Shown here one piece after another: positions 32,364-44,000 of a DNA stretch of 64,000 nucleotides. The position numbers and the translations under genes are program-made. The stretch lies in assembly GCA_012845835.1 (NCBI GenBank), contig JABAKD010000021.1:2989706-3053705 (forward strand), in the 5' to 3' direction. The notes beneath the pieces were generated by a model. The model searched no databases and was not told the origin of the DNA. It worked only from the letters and a program-made list of their open reading frames with translations. Each line of letters opens with the position of its first letter. The stretch's first letter is position 1. This DNA comes from Undaria pinnatifida (Eukaryota > Sar > Phaeophyceae > Laminariales > Alariaceae).

Positions 32364-34039
32364 AGTGAAAATTGTAACCGTCGTTTGTGTTGCGTCATTT
32401 TATCCCTCGCATCTACGTCCGTCCGCATCCATCCCATGCTACTGCTGTAGTTCCACGCTGTTTGTCCGCAAAACTTTGGTGGAGTTCTAAAGGGATCCAG
32501 GCGTTAGGGCACTCTTTGCGTCCGCCTTCCACCCCTTTTGGGTATTAGAGTACAGCAGTTTTGCGCTTGTACGCCGGACGGTTGGTAACTGAAAGATGGC
32601 GGTAATACGATATGGAGGTACATAGAATAGTTTATGTCAAGCCCCTAAACACCCCGTAATACAAACCTAAGACGTTTCGACATCACAAATCACGTACAAA
32701 ATAACTCGCTTCAACATGGCGTGGATACACTCCACTAATGCGACACGTTAAATACGAAGTATGATGTGTGTTTTGCCTGTGGGGGTAGCAGATGTGAGTA
32801 GCAGGGGAGACCCACGAAGCCCGAAACCTAATCCCAACGCTAATTCCAAGTACATTGTGCCCGCAAAAGGATTTCCAGATTGTAGAGGCGTTAATCGTGC
32901 CCGACAAATCAGTAAAACGCCGGCACGGTAATACCAAAAGCTGATTTGCGGTAAATTGGGGGCAGGTAGCTGGTCGACGCATAGATAAGCAAGTAAAGCC
33001 CCCGAGTGAAAGGGCACCTGTGGTCTTTCATCGTGTCGATGTGCAGCACGCGACAAATGTCTGGTACGCGAGTGTCTTGCTGCTCGTTGCGTTGTGTCCA
33101 ACGTGAAAGAATCACCCCTTACTGCACCCCGCGTTGGTTCGTGTGGGTGGGTGACCCTGCTGTTGTCGTCCTCCAGTCCCCGTCTTTCTGGTAGTATTTG
33201 ACGGAAGATAGAAAATCTTCCTCCTAAGGTAGCTATTTTCGCAGTCTGATTGGCGGAGGAGAATCTTATGGGGCTCAATCGATCTAAGAGTTTTTCCAAG
33301 CCTACGCATCCCGATCCGGCCGAATGACTTACCTAGAAGCACAGCTTCCAAGCCGCCGAGTCTCGGCTCAGCCTGGAGCCTTCACGAACCACCGCATCCA
33401 AGCACAGATCGACCAGTGGCGGCATGGCCGAATAATCCCCCCAAAGATTTGCTATCAAGCTTCAAATAGGACTGTTTTCTTTTTTACACCACAAAATGGC
33501 CACAACTGTTTTTCTTGCTGCTGTGTTTTGTCTTGCTCCGTTTTGTTCCGCTTTGGTTTCGTGCTGTTTTATGTGTTCTCTGTTTTTTTTTCTCTGTGGC
33601 GAGGATTGCTTCTGCCCTCTACACTTGCAATCTGTGGCATCATGGGCCCGAGTCAGCCCGCTCCTCGCAAAGCGGCACATCAGCACATTACTCTCGTGAA
33701 CTCATGCGCAAACGGTACTATACTGGGGGTGTTTGGCCTGTGACGGTGAACATACACGTCACACCTGGTAGCCTATATACGCGGGGGGGGGCATGCACAC
33801 GCAAACACACGCACACGTATGGGCTGAGGTAGCATTGACGCTGAAAAATGTACCAGGTGTAGCATTAAAGGCGGGGGGCTGCTGTGGTAGTGTTGGCTAA
33901 AGGACGCAGCAGTGATGAAGTTTAATGCCCTTGGGGTACTCTTACGTTTGCTCCAGTATCATGCGTGGCATTGCTTCTAAAAAGCTGCCGTTTTATGTAT
34001 GCTATCTCTTACCTGTGGCATGTACCGTATATGAGATCG
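32364..34039. other. No gene recognised
   Basis: Minus frame 32748-33299 (183 codons) and overlapping plus frames 33324-33832 are open but show no motif. A G8 run and a (CACACG)-like stretch lie near 33785-33820. Confidence 0.35.
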
Positions 34040-34395
34040 TCCCCACCGAAACGGGCTTTATAGTCCCGTGTGCAGAATGAATTGCATCATTCAAGACTGA
34101 ACGTTTTCGCATCACCCTGTTCTACCCTGGTGCTAGCTTGCACTAAGCAGAGTCGGTGACCTATATCCTTCTTGAGGACATCCACACCCCGTAGTGAGCG
34201 ATCGGAGTATCACGCACAGCTTGCAAACATGACGATCGGAGTATCACGCACAGCTTGCAAACATGACGATCGGAGTATCACGCACAGCTTTCAAACATGA
34301 CGATCGGAGTATCACGTACAGCTTTCAAACATGACTTTTTCGACGAAATCCTCGATCCCGCAGTTGCACAGCAGTTGCAGTGTATTTTTTGTTTT
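34040..34395 (+). repeat. CAGCTTGCAAA-type repeat with internal 34-bp expansion
   Basis: Long-form copy in which CGATCGGAGTATCACGCACA then GCTTGCAAACATGA is repeated four times in tandem (34199-34334) before GACGAAATCCTCGATCCC. Confidence 0.85.
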
Positions 34396-34584
34396 TAACA
34401 AAAATGCCGAGTCGGTACAAGTCCTTTTAGATTTAGAAGTGCACCCACCGATAGAAATTGCCCACCACAATAGATTGTAAACGGTGACCATCGATAGCCA
34501 TTCCCCGACACAATTGTTTAAGAAATATGTCTATCGATAACCGTTGCCGGCCGCAGTACATGGGCAAGAAAACTACTGGTAGTC

Positions 34585-34676
34585 CTAAACGTATTTACCA
34601 CTGGGAACCCTTCTTGGGAACAATTTTACTTGAAATTAGTATAGGGAGGGATTTCGGGGCTCTAAAGGGGGTTAAG
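34585..34676 (+). mobile_element. TTAA MITE copy 4
   Basis: Left end degraded (TAAACGTATTTACCACTGG); core AATTTTACTTGAAATTAGTA; right end CTCTAAAGGGGGTTAA. Confidence 0.8.
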
Positions 34677-34710
34677 CACCTGGGGTTCAGTACCGATATA
34701 TAAGAGCAAC

Positions 34711-35019
34711 ACCGGTCGCGCCGGTGGCGCACAGGTTATCCTCGAGCCTGGTATAGATCAGTCTCGTGAGTTCGAATCCCCCCGAGTGCATACTCGGATA
34801 AGTTCGTGGGGACTTTTTTCTTGTGCAAAAATTAATTGACTTGCGGAAACGCGAGAGCGTGAGTTAGCAACACTCGATGAAAAATCGGCCAGCAATGGGA
34901 TTTGCTGAACCCTATGCGCGATCAAAATCGAAGGCAAGAACCGGGGGGGAGAGGGGACGACACCTGCGACCACGGCTTGTCCAGAAGTTGGAAAGTAGAC
35001 GTGGTTGAAGAAAAAAAAA
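34711..35019 (+). mobile_element. SINE copy 8 (full length)
   Basis: Begins ACCGGTCGCGCCGGTGGCGC, with B box GAGTTCGAATCCCCC, body and A tail. The downstream pyrimidine tract and a 90 bp block (35150-35235) are shared with the region behind copy 1. Confidence 0.88.
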
Positions 35020-35235
35020 TGCAGATGGGGTGCAGTGCTGACAGTCGTTTCTTGCTTTTCTCGTGTTTTTTTTTCTTTCGTTTGCTTTTTCATGTTTCGC
35101 TTTCTTGTCTTATCTTTCCTTTATCTCCTGAATTTTCTTGGTTTCTTTTTTCCAATTGACTTGCGTCTGTCGTGCGTATGCGTAGTGATAGGTACTACGT
35201 GTAATATGTACGTGGTAGTCTTTCTTGGGTTACAA
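35020..35235. repeat. T-rich tract and block shared with 823-1,020
   Basis: TTGACTTGCGTCTG, GTATGCGTAGTGATAGG, CGTGTAATATGTACGTGGTA, GTCTTTCTTGGG. Confidence 0.65.
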
Positions 35236-35953
35236 CCCCGGCAGCGCAAGCTAAAGTTGTATACGGATGCGTGTGTATGTCGACCCGGCCTGTCCCCTGA
35301 GGGTCAGTTTCGGTGGAGATAGCCACCCGGAATGTCATCTTTACGGGTAGTGTGGGACTTGCGCAAGCTCACCCACTCACTAACAAAACCCCTGGCCATG
35401 GGAGATGGCCTTCCGCCGGACTTGGTCCAGTTACGGTCCACCCTACCCATTCGGGCGTTGGTCCTGTCGCTTTTACAGACTTCTTGGCCCGACTAGCGAC
35501 TAACTTCTTGCTCTGAAGTTTTTTGCCCGACTACGAGCTTCTTTCCTTTTTTGCTGCGGCATGCAGGCCAAAACGTCCCGCTTCTACCTCCCGCAGACGT
35601 AGCACCGCCACAACGCCACAAAAGCAACACCAACCCCTTCGGGAACCACCAACAACTCTACCTGGAGTCATGAACACCGAATCCAACATCAACACCATCA
35701 CCAAACGTTCCGAGGCTAACGCAACGAGGGGCAAGCGGGCTGCTGCCTCAAACGCTGCTTTCTGGTCGTAGTGCCGCCGCAACTGCTGTTGCTGCTCTGT
35801 GTGTGCAACTCTACTACTGCTGTCTATCTGATGCGCTGATGATGTGGTCTGCGTGTGGTGCTTATTATGTAGCTACATGGGGCTCCCAAAAAATGCCGGT
35901 GCTCTTGCGTGGGTATGCGTGTGTTTTTCGTTCAACGCAAGACAGCATCACAT
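35236..35953. other. No gene recognised
   Basis: Two plus frames of 67 and 82 codons; no motif. Confidence 0.35.
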
Positions 35954-35966
35954 AGTAGTGCCAGTA

Positions 35967-36252
35967 CCCAACACCGGTCGCCCCGGTGGCGTGTCAGGTT
36001 ATAATAATCCTCGAGCCTGGTATAGGTCAGTTTCGTGAGTTCGAATCCCCCTGTGTGCATACATACTCGCGCGAGAGCGTGAGTTAGCAACAACACTCGT
36101 TGAAAAATCGACGAGCAGTGGGATTGCTGAACCCTATGCGCGATAAAAGTTGAAGGCAAGAACCGGCGGGGGAGAAAGGAAGAGACCTGTGACCACAGCT
36201 TGTCCAGAAGCTGGAAAGTAAATGTGTGAAGAAAAAAAAGAAAGAAAAAAAA
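35967..36252 (+). mobile_element. SINE copy 9 with 13-bp target site duplication
   Basis: Full head and tail; part of the middle (the ATTCGTCGGGAC to TTGCGGAAA segment) is missing. Flanked by exact repeats AGTAGTGCCAGTA at 35954-35966 and 36253-36265. The duplication places the true 5' end at CCCAACACCGGTCGCC and shows LINE-style integration. Confidence 0.93.
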
Positions 36253-36265
36253 AGTAGTGCCAGTA

Positions 36266-37199
36266 TATGTTTCCCGTCCCTAGGGTTGAGCTTTGCTGGC
36301 CGATGATTTTGGCGTAGTGCTTCCCTGTCGCCTGTCTCGTCGTGGAAGCGGTGCCGGCTCCAGTGCCGAACCCATACCCTCCCCATCTAGACCGCCGGCT
36401 CGTGTTACAAAGCAACACGAGAAAGAGAGGGCCCGCGCTGAAAATATATCGGCAGGAGAAAATGGTGTGTTGTTGTCCTCACCAATGTTTTGAATCGTTG
36501 TGGACAACAGAATTGGTTCAGGCACGAGTACGTACATACCAGGGTATGATGCATGATACTTTCCACCGTACGTACGTACCTGGTGTGATTGGCAGACACG
36601 ATGAAAGGCCAAGCAATGGTGACAAAACCAAACGACAAGAAAATGAGGGCTAAGAGCAAAAGAGATGCCATTTTATTTTTGTATATGTGTGTGAACAAGA
36701 GACAACAGCACAGCCGAACCGCTGCGGTGCAGAGCCTACAACAGTTCATTCAGGAGACGGCCCTTTCACCCATTCGTAGACAACCTTGACGGCCAACAAC
36801 CGGGAACATGCAATAAATTCCCCGCTTTTTGTGAAACGCCTGAGCACAAAAATAGCGTGTTTTGCAGTTGTTTTGTTTCGTTAGGACCCATAAGCTACGT
36901 AGGAGAAGTACTCTAAAAAAAGTCGCGCTGCGCGCTCGCAATCTTTTAACTGGCAAAAAGTCGCCCATATTCCCGGGAGGTGAGCCGGCATTCCAGAGTG
37001 TTGCTAACGTAGGCTGGTACAAAAAAGAACGGAAAAGCTTGGACTTGTCGAATGTGGTAACTGTTTCGATTTGATTGTCCGTTTTATCGGTATCGTATCG
37101 AACTCTATTTATCGTTGGAAGTCCATCTCTATCTCCTCACAATGCTCCTGGTGCAGCTTCTCAGCATGTTCCAACCCTTCTCAGCATGTTCCTAGGCGT
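36266..37199. other. No gene recognised
   Basis: Short overlapping frames on both strands only. AGCTTCTCAGCATGTTCC-like words are doubled near 37155-37190. Confidence 0.35.
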
Positions 37200-37425
37200 T
37201 TGAAGGGTTCTATCGCCGAAACAAGAATGCGGTGCTATGACTGGGGCAAGGTACACTGCTGTAGCTCTAGGGGGAGTCGCCGACCTATATCCTAAATGAG
37301 GACACGCAGCCCAGTAATATATACCAGGTACCTAGTACGCGCGATCGGAGTATCACACACGGCTTGCAAGGATGAGTTTCGACGAAATCTTCGATCTCAC
37401 ATCTGGAATGCATTTTTTTCTTTTT
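37200..37425 (+). repeat. CAGCTTGCAAA-type repeat, long form
   Basis: GGGGAGTCGCCGACCTATAT, CGCGCGATCGGAGTATCACA, CACGGCTTGCAAGGATGAGT, TTCGACGAAATCTTCGATCT, CACATCTGGAATGC. An ACCAGGTACC palindrome is inserted before CGCGCGATC. Confidence 0.75.
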
Positions 37426-38200
37426 TCAATGATAAATTATAGCTTTCACACCTCTGACAAATCATCACGATATTCTTGTTGGGGTCTGGTTGTTGAGTAG
37501 GCCGATCTTTGCTTTATCGAGATCTCCAACGCGCTTTTTTTTTTTTTTCAACCATACCTAAACAACCTCACCTAATCCTATACCCCTAATCCTTACATAA
37601 TACCGGTCGAAGTACGCCCTCTAGCGACTTCACTGGGGCAAAATGGTTAGTCTCAGGATGTTAAAAATATTGTGTATCGTTGCGATCTTTGCAGCGTTTT
37701 TTGTCGCCATGTTCTCTTTTTTTCCGAAAAGGTCGACCCTGTCCGTCCCCGCAGACACACGGCAGACAGCAGTGAGACGGGGCCGGACTGCCTTGCGCGT
37801 GCGGGGGGCGAGGAGTTTCGATTGGAGAGGTTAAAGAGTTTTAGAGTTCGCGGCTGTTGCTGCCTCTCAAGTTTCCTTTTTTTTTTTTTTTTGATTATCT
37901 TGATTTTATTTCGTTTTATGTCACTTAATATTGTACCAGGTATTGTTTCGTTTGATGTCATTTTGCACCCTTTTCTGCCTCGAAGTTCCGGTAGACCCGC
38001 TCAAATTCTGACCTGTTGTTTTGCCGTAAATGAGGCTGCGGTTCGAAAGGAGTGAACTTTGATGTCTTGGCACGTGAGGTCAATATGAGAGCACAATCGC
38101 AGTGTATGTTTGCCAAACCGTTGGACAAAAAGCACTGAAAAAAAGCCTCAGCCAGCTGACTCTATATGCGTTGACGGCTAATGGTACTCCTTTTTCATAC
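37426..38200. other. No gene recognised
   Basis: T runs at 37538 and 37880; plus frame 37672-38055 looks random. Confidence 0.35.
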
Positions 38201-38204
38201 CAAG

Positions 38205-38715
38205 GTATTATGTGAGCATACAGAAGTACAAGACACCCATTATGCTAAGGAACACAAATATTAACCTCGACTGCGTTTTTGAGTTGGGAGAGGGTGCATT
38301 CTGCACTATTAATAGCACAACCGCCCCCGGGTTATTTTCCTGTAAATATCAGCGTGCGTTTCTTATTTTCCCTAAGGGCCGTGTTTTTTATTTGGGAGAG
38401 GGGTTGTTTTGCGTTTACTCCAGCATATTGGCTCCCGTATTTGTCATGTTCCTGTAAATATCAGCCTGCGTTTCTTGTTCCTCATTTTGGAGAGGGTACG
38501 TTCTTGCAGTGAGTGTGCGTTCTGCACTCACTTCAACATGACGCCCCCTGAGATTTGTTTTTGTCCGGTAAGTATCAACCTGCGTTTGTAATCACCCCAG
38601 GCCTTTTTTTCTCTTTTGAGAGGGTAGTTCGTCCTGCAGCACCAACCGTGGCAGAACGACTCTCGAATTTTGTTGTGCTGTTATAAGTATCAGCCTGCGC
38701 TTCTTGTTATCCTTT
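38205..38715. repeat. Degenerate tandem array, unit about 118 bp
   Basis: GTAAATATCAGCGTGCGTTT, GTAAATATCAGCCTGCGTTT, GTAAGTATCAACCTGCGTTT and ATAAGTATCAGCCTGCGCTT head four units near 38340, 38453, 38567 and 38683, each followed by a T-rich stretch with GAGAGGG or similar. Confidence 0.8.
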
Positions 38716-39589
38716 TTTTTTGTTGGGCGTCCGGTACTGTACACGCCGTGTGTGTTGACGACTTGGCCCTGATTCGGTACCGTGTTTTTTTTGCACCCGG
38801 ACTCCGGGCGGCAGGCATGTTTCGCGCAACACGCGCCGCAGGCGTGTTAGCCCACTGGAGGATCCCCGGAGGTCCGCCGACCGCGCGTCGGGACCGCTAG
38901 AGGCTAAGAGTCGCGTGTATATATGCCCCTCTAACCAAGGGGCGTTTAGACGCCTAAAGCATTGTTTTTTTGGATTCACGCGTGAGAACACGCCGGAAAG
39001 ACGTTTTTTAGCTTTTTTTCGCCTTCATATATGGCAAACCCGAAAAGGTGCCTTATTTTTTGTTTGTTCGCCTCCAGCGATAAAGGCCCGCTCTGCGTCG
39101 TTTGCGCCTGCGGCGAAAAAGTTTGCACGCTGAAAATAAACGCGTGTTGCGCTGCGCGCAGCGCCGCCTCTCGGCGCTTGTTCGCAAAACGGCGATTCCG
39201 ATTTAAAAAGTTGCGCCAAGCGCAACAGGAAATGAATGCCCTGACTTTTACTGAACGCTGAGCTCTGAAACCTCACTCTTGCTTTTCGAAAACCTGATCT
39301 CAATCGCCCGGGATACATATTTGGCATCACTCAAATTTGCTCAAGTGGCAAATAATAGTGTGCTATTTACGTGTCGTTGATGATGGAGCTTAAGAGTGAC
39401 GTGGAAGTGTATGCGGCTTGTCGCTGTTGGGGGAGAGAGGGGGAGGGGCCGATAAAGCTCACCGCTTACTTGGGAGACCCAATTGCTTGTGTTTAGTTGG
39501 CCAAATGGTCGTGTTTGAGCCGTTGCTGTCGGGGTACTTCGGTAGAGCTTATCGCTTGCTTGGAGGTCCCAATACTGATGTTTCAGTAA
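38716..39589. other. No gene recognised
   Basis: GC-rich patches with many short frames; no motif or repeat placed. Confidence 0.35.
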
Positions 39590-39935
39590 CTGGTCGCCCA
39601 GGTAGCCTAGTGGTTACCGTCGAAAACTACTCAAGTCGAAGCTTCGAGGCCTGCCGTGGGGTTTCTTCTTTTGAACCAAATCGACTGCGGATAGCGCCTG
39701 GCGTGTGTAGGCAAAATTCAACGGAGGTCGACGAGGTATCGAAGTGCTGTGCCCTTCTCGCAATGGAAAATGACGTAGCTCGCCGTAGTGGGGTTGGAGC
39801 CCCTGCTTAGTGAATCCATCCCGGGTCTAAGGTTGAGTCTATCGAGAGGGAGAAGGAAGGAGAGAGAAAAACCGCCAAGATGTAGTAGATTGGCATCCCC
39901 CCCCCAAAAAAAATGGCCTGGTACAGGTAGCGGCT
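39590..39935 (+). mobile_element. Divergent SINE-like element with tRNA-like head
   Basis: Head GGTCGCCCAGGTAGCCTAGTGG fits a Pol III A box (shortened: TAGCCTAGTGG). AGCTTCGAGGCC about 45 bases later resembles a B box. The body shares a rough order with the main SINE (TCGACTGCGGATAGCGCC, TAGTGGGGTTGGAGCCCC) and ends in a C and A run. Probably an older related family. Confidence 0.45.
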
Positions 39936-40673
39936 TATTTTTTCGTCTGAAGTTGCAGGTTAAGGGTGTGGTTAAGGTTGCGTTTGTCCGTTTTGTCTCG
40001 TACGCGGGGTCCGTCAACCGTAGTACAGCAGTCCCCGTGGTGTCCTTGTTGCTCTCCTTCGTGCAAGTTCAACCTAACGCGTACCTGGTACTTGCTTTGC
40101 CTTACACGGATATTGTCCCTGGAACCAAAACGCCTTCCTTATGAACTTCCGTCCCACGAGCCCTGATCTCCCCTGATCTACGTTCATTATTCCACGTGTA
40201 CTTGTATGGCGGCGCCTGATATGACATTTTTTTGTTATTTTTTTTTTCCTTGCTTATCGTCGGCCAGTGCTAATGGGTGTGTGCAAAACGGAGAGCATTT
40301 TTGCTTTCCTTTTTTTTTCTTCTTTTCAGCCAGTGTTAATTTAATGGGTGTGCAAAACCGAAGGCCCATTTTTCTTTTTTACGTCGTTTTTACGTTGCTT
40401 TTATTTATCAATGGAAAGGAAATGGGCAAATGGTTGGCGGAAGATACCACTGCATTATGGTGCGATCATTCGACTTCATATTAGGTGCTACTGCTGCTTT
40501 ATGGAAGGATATTCGATTTATATCGGAAAGGCATCTACGCTACATTGTCGGAGTGCCAAAATATTAATAATAATAACAATCATCCTCCCATCCGGCGATC
40601 TTGGCATTTCTAGTCTCGAACCCCCCCCCCCCCCCCCCCCCCCCCTCCCGCCTTGCATTGTCCCTTGTTTTAG
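39936..40673 (+). other. Upstream region of YTHDF; promoter and first exon not resolved
   Basis: The missing first exon must end in phase 1. One candidate is an ATG at about 40411 (MERKWANG) ending at a GT, but the donor GTTGGC is weak. T-rich tracts and a poly(C) run of about 25 precede exon 1. No TATA element or initiator can be defended. Confidence 0.35.
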
Positions 40674-41005
40674 GCAAGGAGGTTCTCCCATCAGGCGTCG
40701 CTGGCTCCGCCCAGTTCGCAGAAAAATCCCTGGACCAGTCCGCGGATCGGTATGCGGGCGGCGGTGGTCAGGGCGGAGTGACCCAGGACTACGGCCAGGC
40801 TCCTTACAGCGGTGGTAGCGGTGGTTTGGGGTACGGATTCGCCATGCAGCAGGCTGGAGCAGATGGTAGTCAGATTGGTGGTGGAGGAGTTGCTGGGACG
40901 GGGCAAGGCGGTTTTTCTGGGGCTGGAGGAGCTGGGCAGCAGCAGATGCAGCAAGGGTATGGGGGGGGAGGGTATGGGTATCCCCAGTTCCCTGGCATGA
41001 ACATG
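40674..41005 (+). CDS. YTHDF: YTHDF exon 1 as seen (internal or second exon)
   Basis: Gly/Gln-rich coding sequence, residues 1-110, ending in FPGMNM before the donor GTGAGG. The acceptor TTTTAG follows a poly(C) tract of about 25 bases and a CT-rich stretch. The first two bases complete a codon begun in an unseen upstream exon. If this were instead the first exon, translation could begin at the in-frame ATG at 40844, but the upstream reading looks coding, so I prefer a missing 5' exon. Confidence 0.75.
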
Positions 41006-44000
41006 GTGAGGCTGCTTCGTACTTTGTAGACGGTGTTCTTCGCCCTATTGGTAGCTTGCAGCGTTAATGTTGTCTTGACCTTCTTTTGGTTGCGTTTGAT
41101 TTCCGCTGCACCTGTCGCCCGTACTTTAGTGTTGTCATTTTGTTTATTTTCTGCGCCGTACAATGGTTATGTCCGTCTTTTCGCTATTTTCTTTTTCTTC
41201 TTTTGAAGAGGCTGATTTGAATACGTCAGCTGTGAGCTCGATCACTTAAAGGGTCGATGCTCATCTTTGCAAGCTGCGTGATACTCCGTTTTATTACGTT
41301 GCCTTGTTGATACATACGGCAGTACGGCCAGCCGTTTCAGCAGCCGTACAACAACGCTGGTGGAGGCGGACAGTATGGAGGGAAAGGACCCCAGCTCCCC
41401 CACGCACAGCAGCCGCAGCAGCAGCAGCAGCAGCAACAGCAGCAACAGCAACAGCAGCAGGTACGATACCGATTGAGTTCCATTAGGATACCTTCGGCAT
41501 CATTATTCGGTATATATAGTTCTTCATAGCCGGTGGACTTTTGTCGTTTTGTTTTTAATTGTTCCGGTGCCTTTCTTTTTGGACAAGCAACTTTTCAGGT
41601 AGCCGTCGGATTATGTTTTGGGTCTGTCCTAATATTGCGTTGATTATTACCCTGGTATGACTGAATTGTACCAGTACTCGTATGTGCCCCCGCTGTTGCT
41701 GCTACAACTACAACGACTATTACTACTTTTTTATCACGAGGACCAGCTACCGCCTCTGCTACGTGGTTCTTCAACGATTTTTTTAAACGACTTGGCTGCT
41801 GTATCTTCCCCATTTAATTTCTCCCCCGCTCCAACAGAGCCCCTTCTACATGAACGCCTACAACAACGGGAACGGGGGTGGCGTAGGCGTTTCTACGGGG
41901 ATGCAGGCAAGCTCACCCTGTGTTAACAAACCAGCCACCCGTTTTCTCTTGGCAAAGCACTTTTACCGAAGACCTCCCCCCCCCTCCCTCCCCCATTATT
42001 GAACCTTTCCACTCTATCCGGCAATTCTGTACCCAACTACCTGGTAGTGTTCTCTGCTTCCCCGTAATGCCCATCTTTTTCATCCCCCCCCCCCCCTTAG
42101 AATATTTATATAACAGTTGGCGTCGGTTGGCACGGACGCTGTAAAACATTGTATGTATATTGGGGTTGGCGGTGGTTGGCAGCGGCGCTGTAAAACATTC
42201 CAATCAATGCGTGAGCTAGACGACCAGGGTGCCGTTTTTCTTTCTTTTCTGGTGGTCATTAGGATGGTTCTCTAGTAGATCATAGTGTGCGGGGTGGAGA
42301 ACCCTAACTCCGCACAAGGGGAATGATCGCATCACGTTGTGTGAATATGGTAAAGGCACCCACGAGGCAGTTACGTAGTCATACCCATTGCTGTCTCTGG
42401 AGTGGTCACACCGGAAACGAAGTATGACTCATTGGCGCTGTCATCCATAAGCAAGGAAGTAGGCACAAGGTGCCAACGTCCGTCTCACCTGCGGTTCTTG
42501 GAAGGATGCAGTTCACCCTTCATGCGACTCGCCGAATACCTCACGGCGCTTCGCGCTTGGCACAAGCAATGTCTGCCTCGTTGGTGAACACCCGACGTGC
42601 TCCGTCCCGGCATAGTAGAGATGCGAGGGTCTATGGTCATACGACCACGGCCATGCACAAATTAAGTACACCCCCCCGCCCCCCCGCGCCCCCTCTCCCC
42701 ATCCTCTCCATCCCATCCCCTCCCTCCCTCACCCCACCCCCCCCTCCACGTTCCAGCTCTTGTCTCTACCTTTCTAGCGTTCTGCGTTCCCACCCCTAGC
42801 TCTTCCTCCCTCCCACAACCCCCCGTCCCGACCCGACCCCGCTCTCCTCCCCCGCTTCCCTGGCCACGCCACTAACCCCGGTGGTCTTCCTTCTCATTTC
42901 TCCCCCAGACGTGTTCTACGGTAGAGTTTTCCGCCATTTTTGTATGTGAAGTTCCTCACGTGAGGAACTCTTACGCCAAATAAAGAGTGCAACCCGATAC
43001 ACAAAACGCCATGCCTTGGGTATACAAAACCCCTGTATTTGCAGAAGGAGAATATGGCAGTCCGACGATTTCGGGTTTTAACCCCCTTTAGAGCCCCAAA
43101 ATCCCTCCCTAGGCTAACTCCAAGTGAGTTTGTCCCTAAAAAGGGTTCCCAGTTGTAAAGACATTAAGGAACCCCGACATTGAAAAAACGAGGGCGAAAG
43201 TGCTGCCAGTTCCTCAATCATGGCACGCGTCCCCAACCATAGTCATCCCGCGGTAGGGGTGGAGAAGATTCTAAGATTTTTTCCGAGCTCCTAATAATAA
43301 CACGATGCAAAGAGCTCGATTTCTCGCCCGACACAGGACTTCGAAGAGCAGTCGTTCGCGCATTCCGACCAAGCGCTTTTATGCCCTATTAGTTTTATAA
43401 CAAGAGGTACGCGTAAAAACGTCAGAACAACCGATAGATCCTCGCGTTAAGGTGGTCAACCGGTTGGACATGTTTAGCCCTGCCGTGGGACGACTCACTC
43501 CTCCTGCTGCTCATCCCCCCCTCCTTCTCAAAATCCATGGACCCGTTAATTTTACGTTTCTGTGTGATTTCAGGGCGGCGGGGAGGGACCAGCCGGCGGC
43601 GGTTGGATAGACGGAGGCGTCCGCGAACGAGGCGGAGGAGGATTCTCGGGACTGTCGGCGGAGGCTAACGGTTTTGTGCCATCCAACTTTACACCCAGCA
43701 CTTCCGCGGTTCCTAGTATGGGGGGTGGGGGAGGTGCCTCGAACGCGAACGCTGCGGGTAACGCGGCCCCTGCTGCGGCTACCCAGACTACGCCGACTCA
43801 GCAGATTCCGCGGTCGCCGGTAGTGCGGGTTGCGGCTCCTCCTGCTGCTGTTGCGGCTGCGCCTTCGTCCAGTCGTGACACCGAGGGACAGGTAGGGGAA
43901 GACGTGTTTGTTGGAGGGGGACGAGGGCAGGGGCAGGGGGGAGCGTACTGATTTGTTCCCTGCCTTGATCGTTTGGCCACTGACCACGCGTCCCTTTCGA

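Noticed and set aside
39592-39665. A functional tRNA gene at the A-box-like TAGCCTAGTGG
   Set aside because: No acceptor-stem pairing or recognisable anticodon arm; better explained as a SINE head.
42540-42660. Possible structural RNA gene (segment repeated inverted at 4110)
   Set aside because: It recalls 5S rRNA only in a few words (GGTCTATGGTCATACGACC) and lacks the rest of the 5S sequence; treated as a dispersed repeat.
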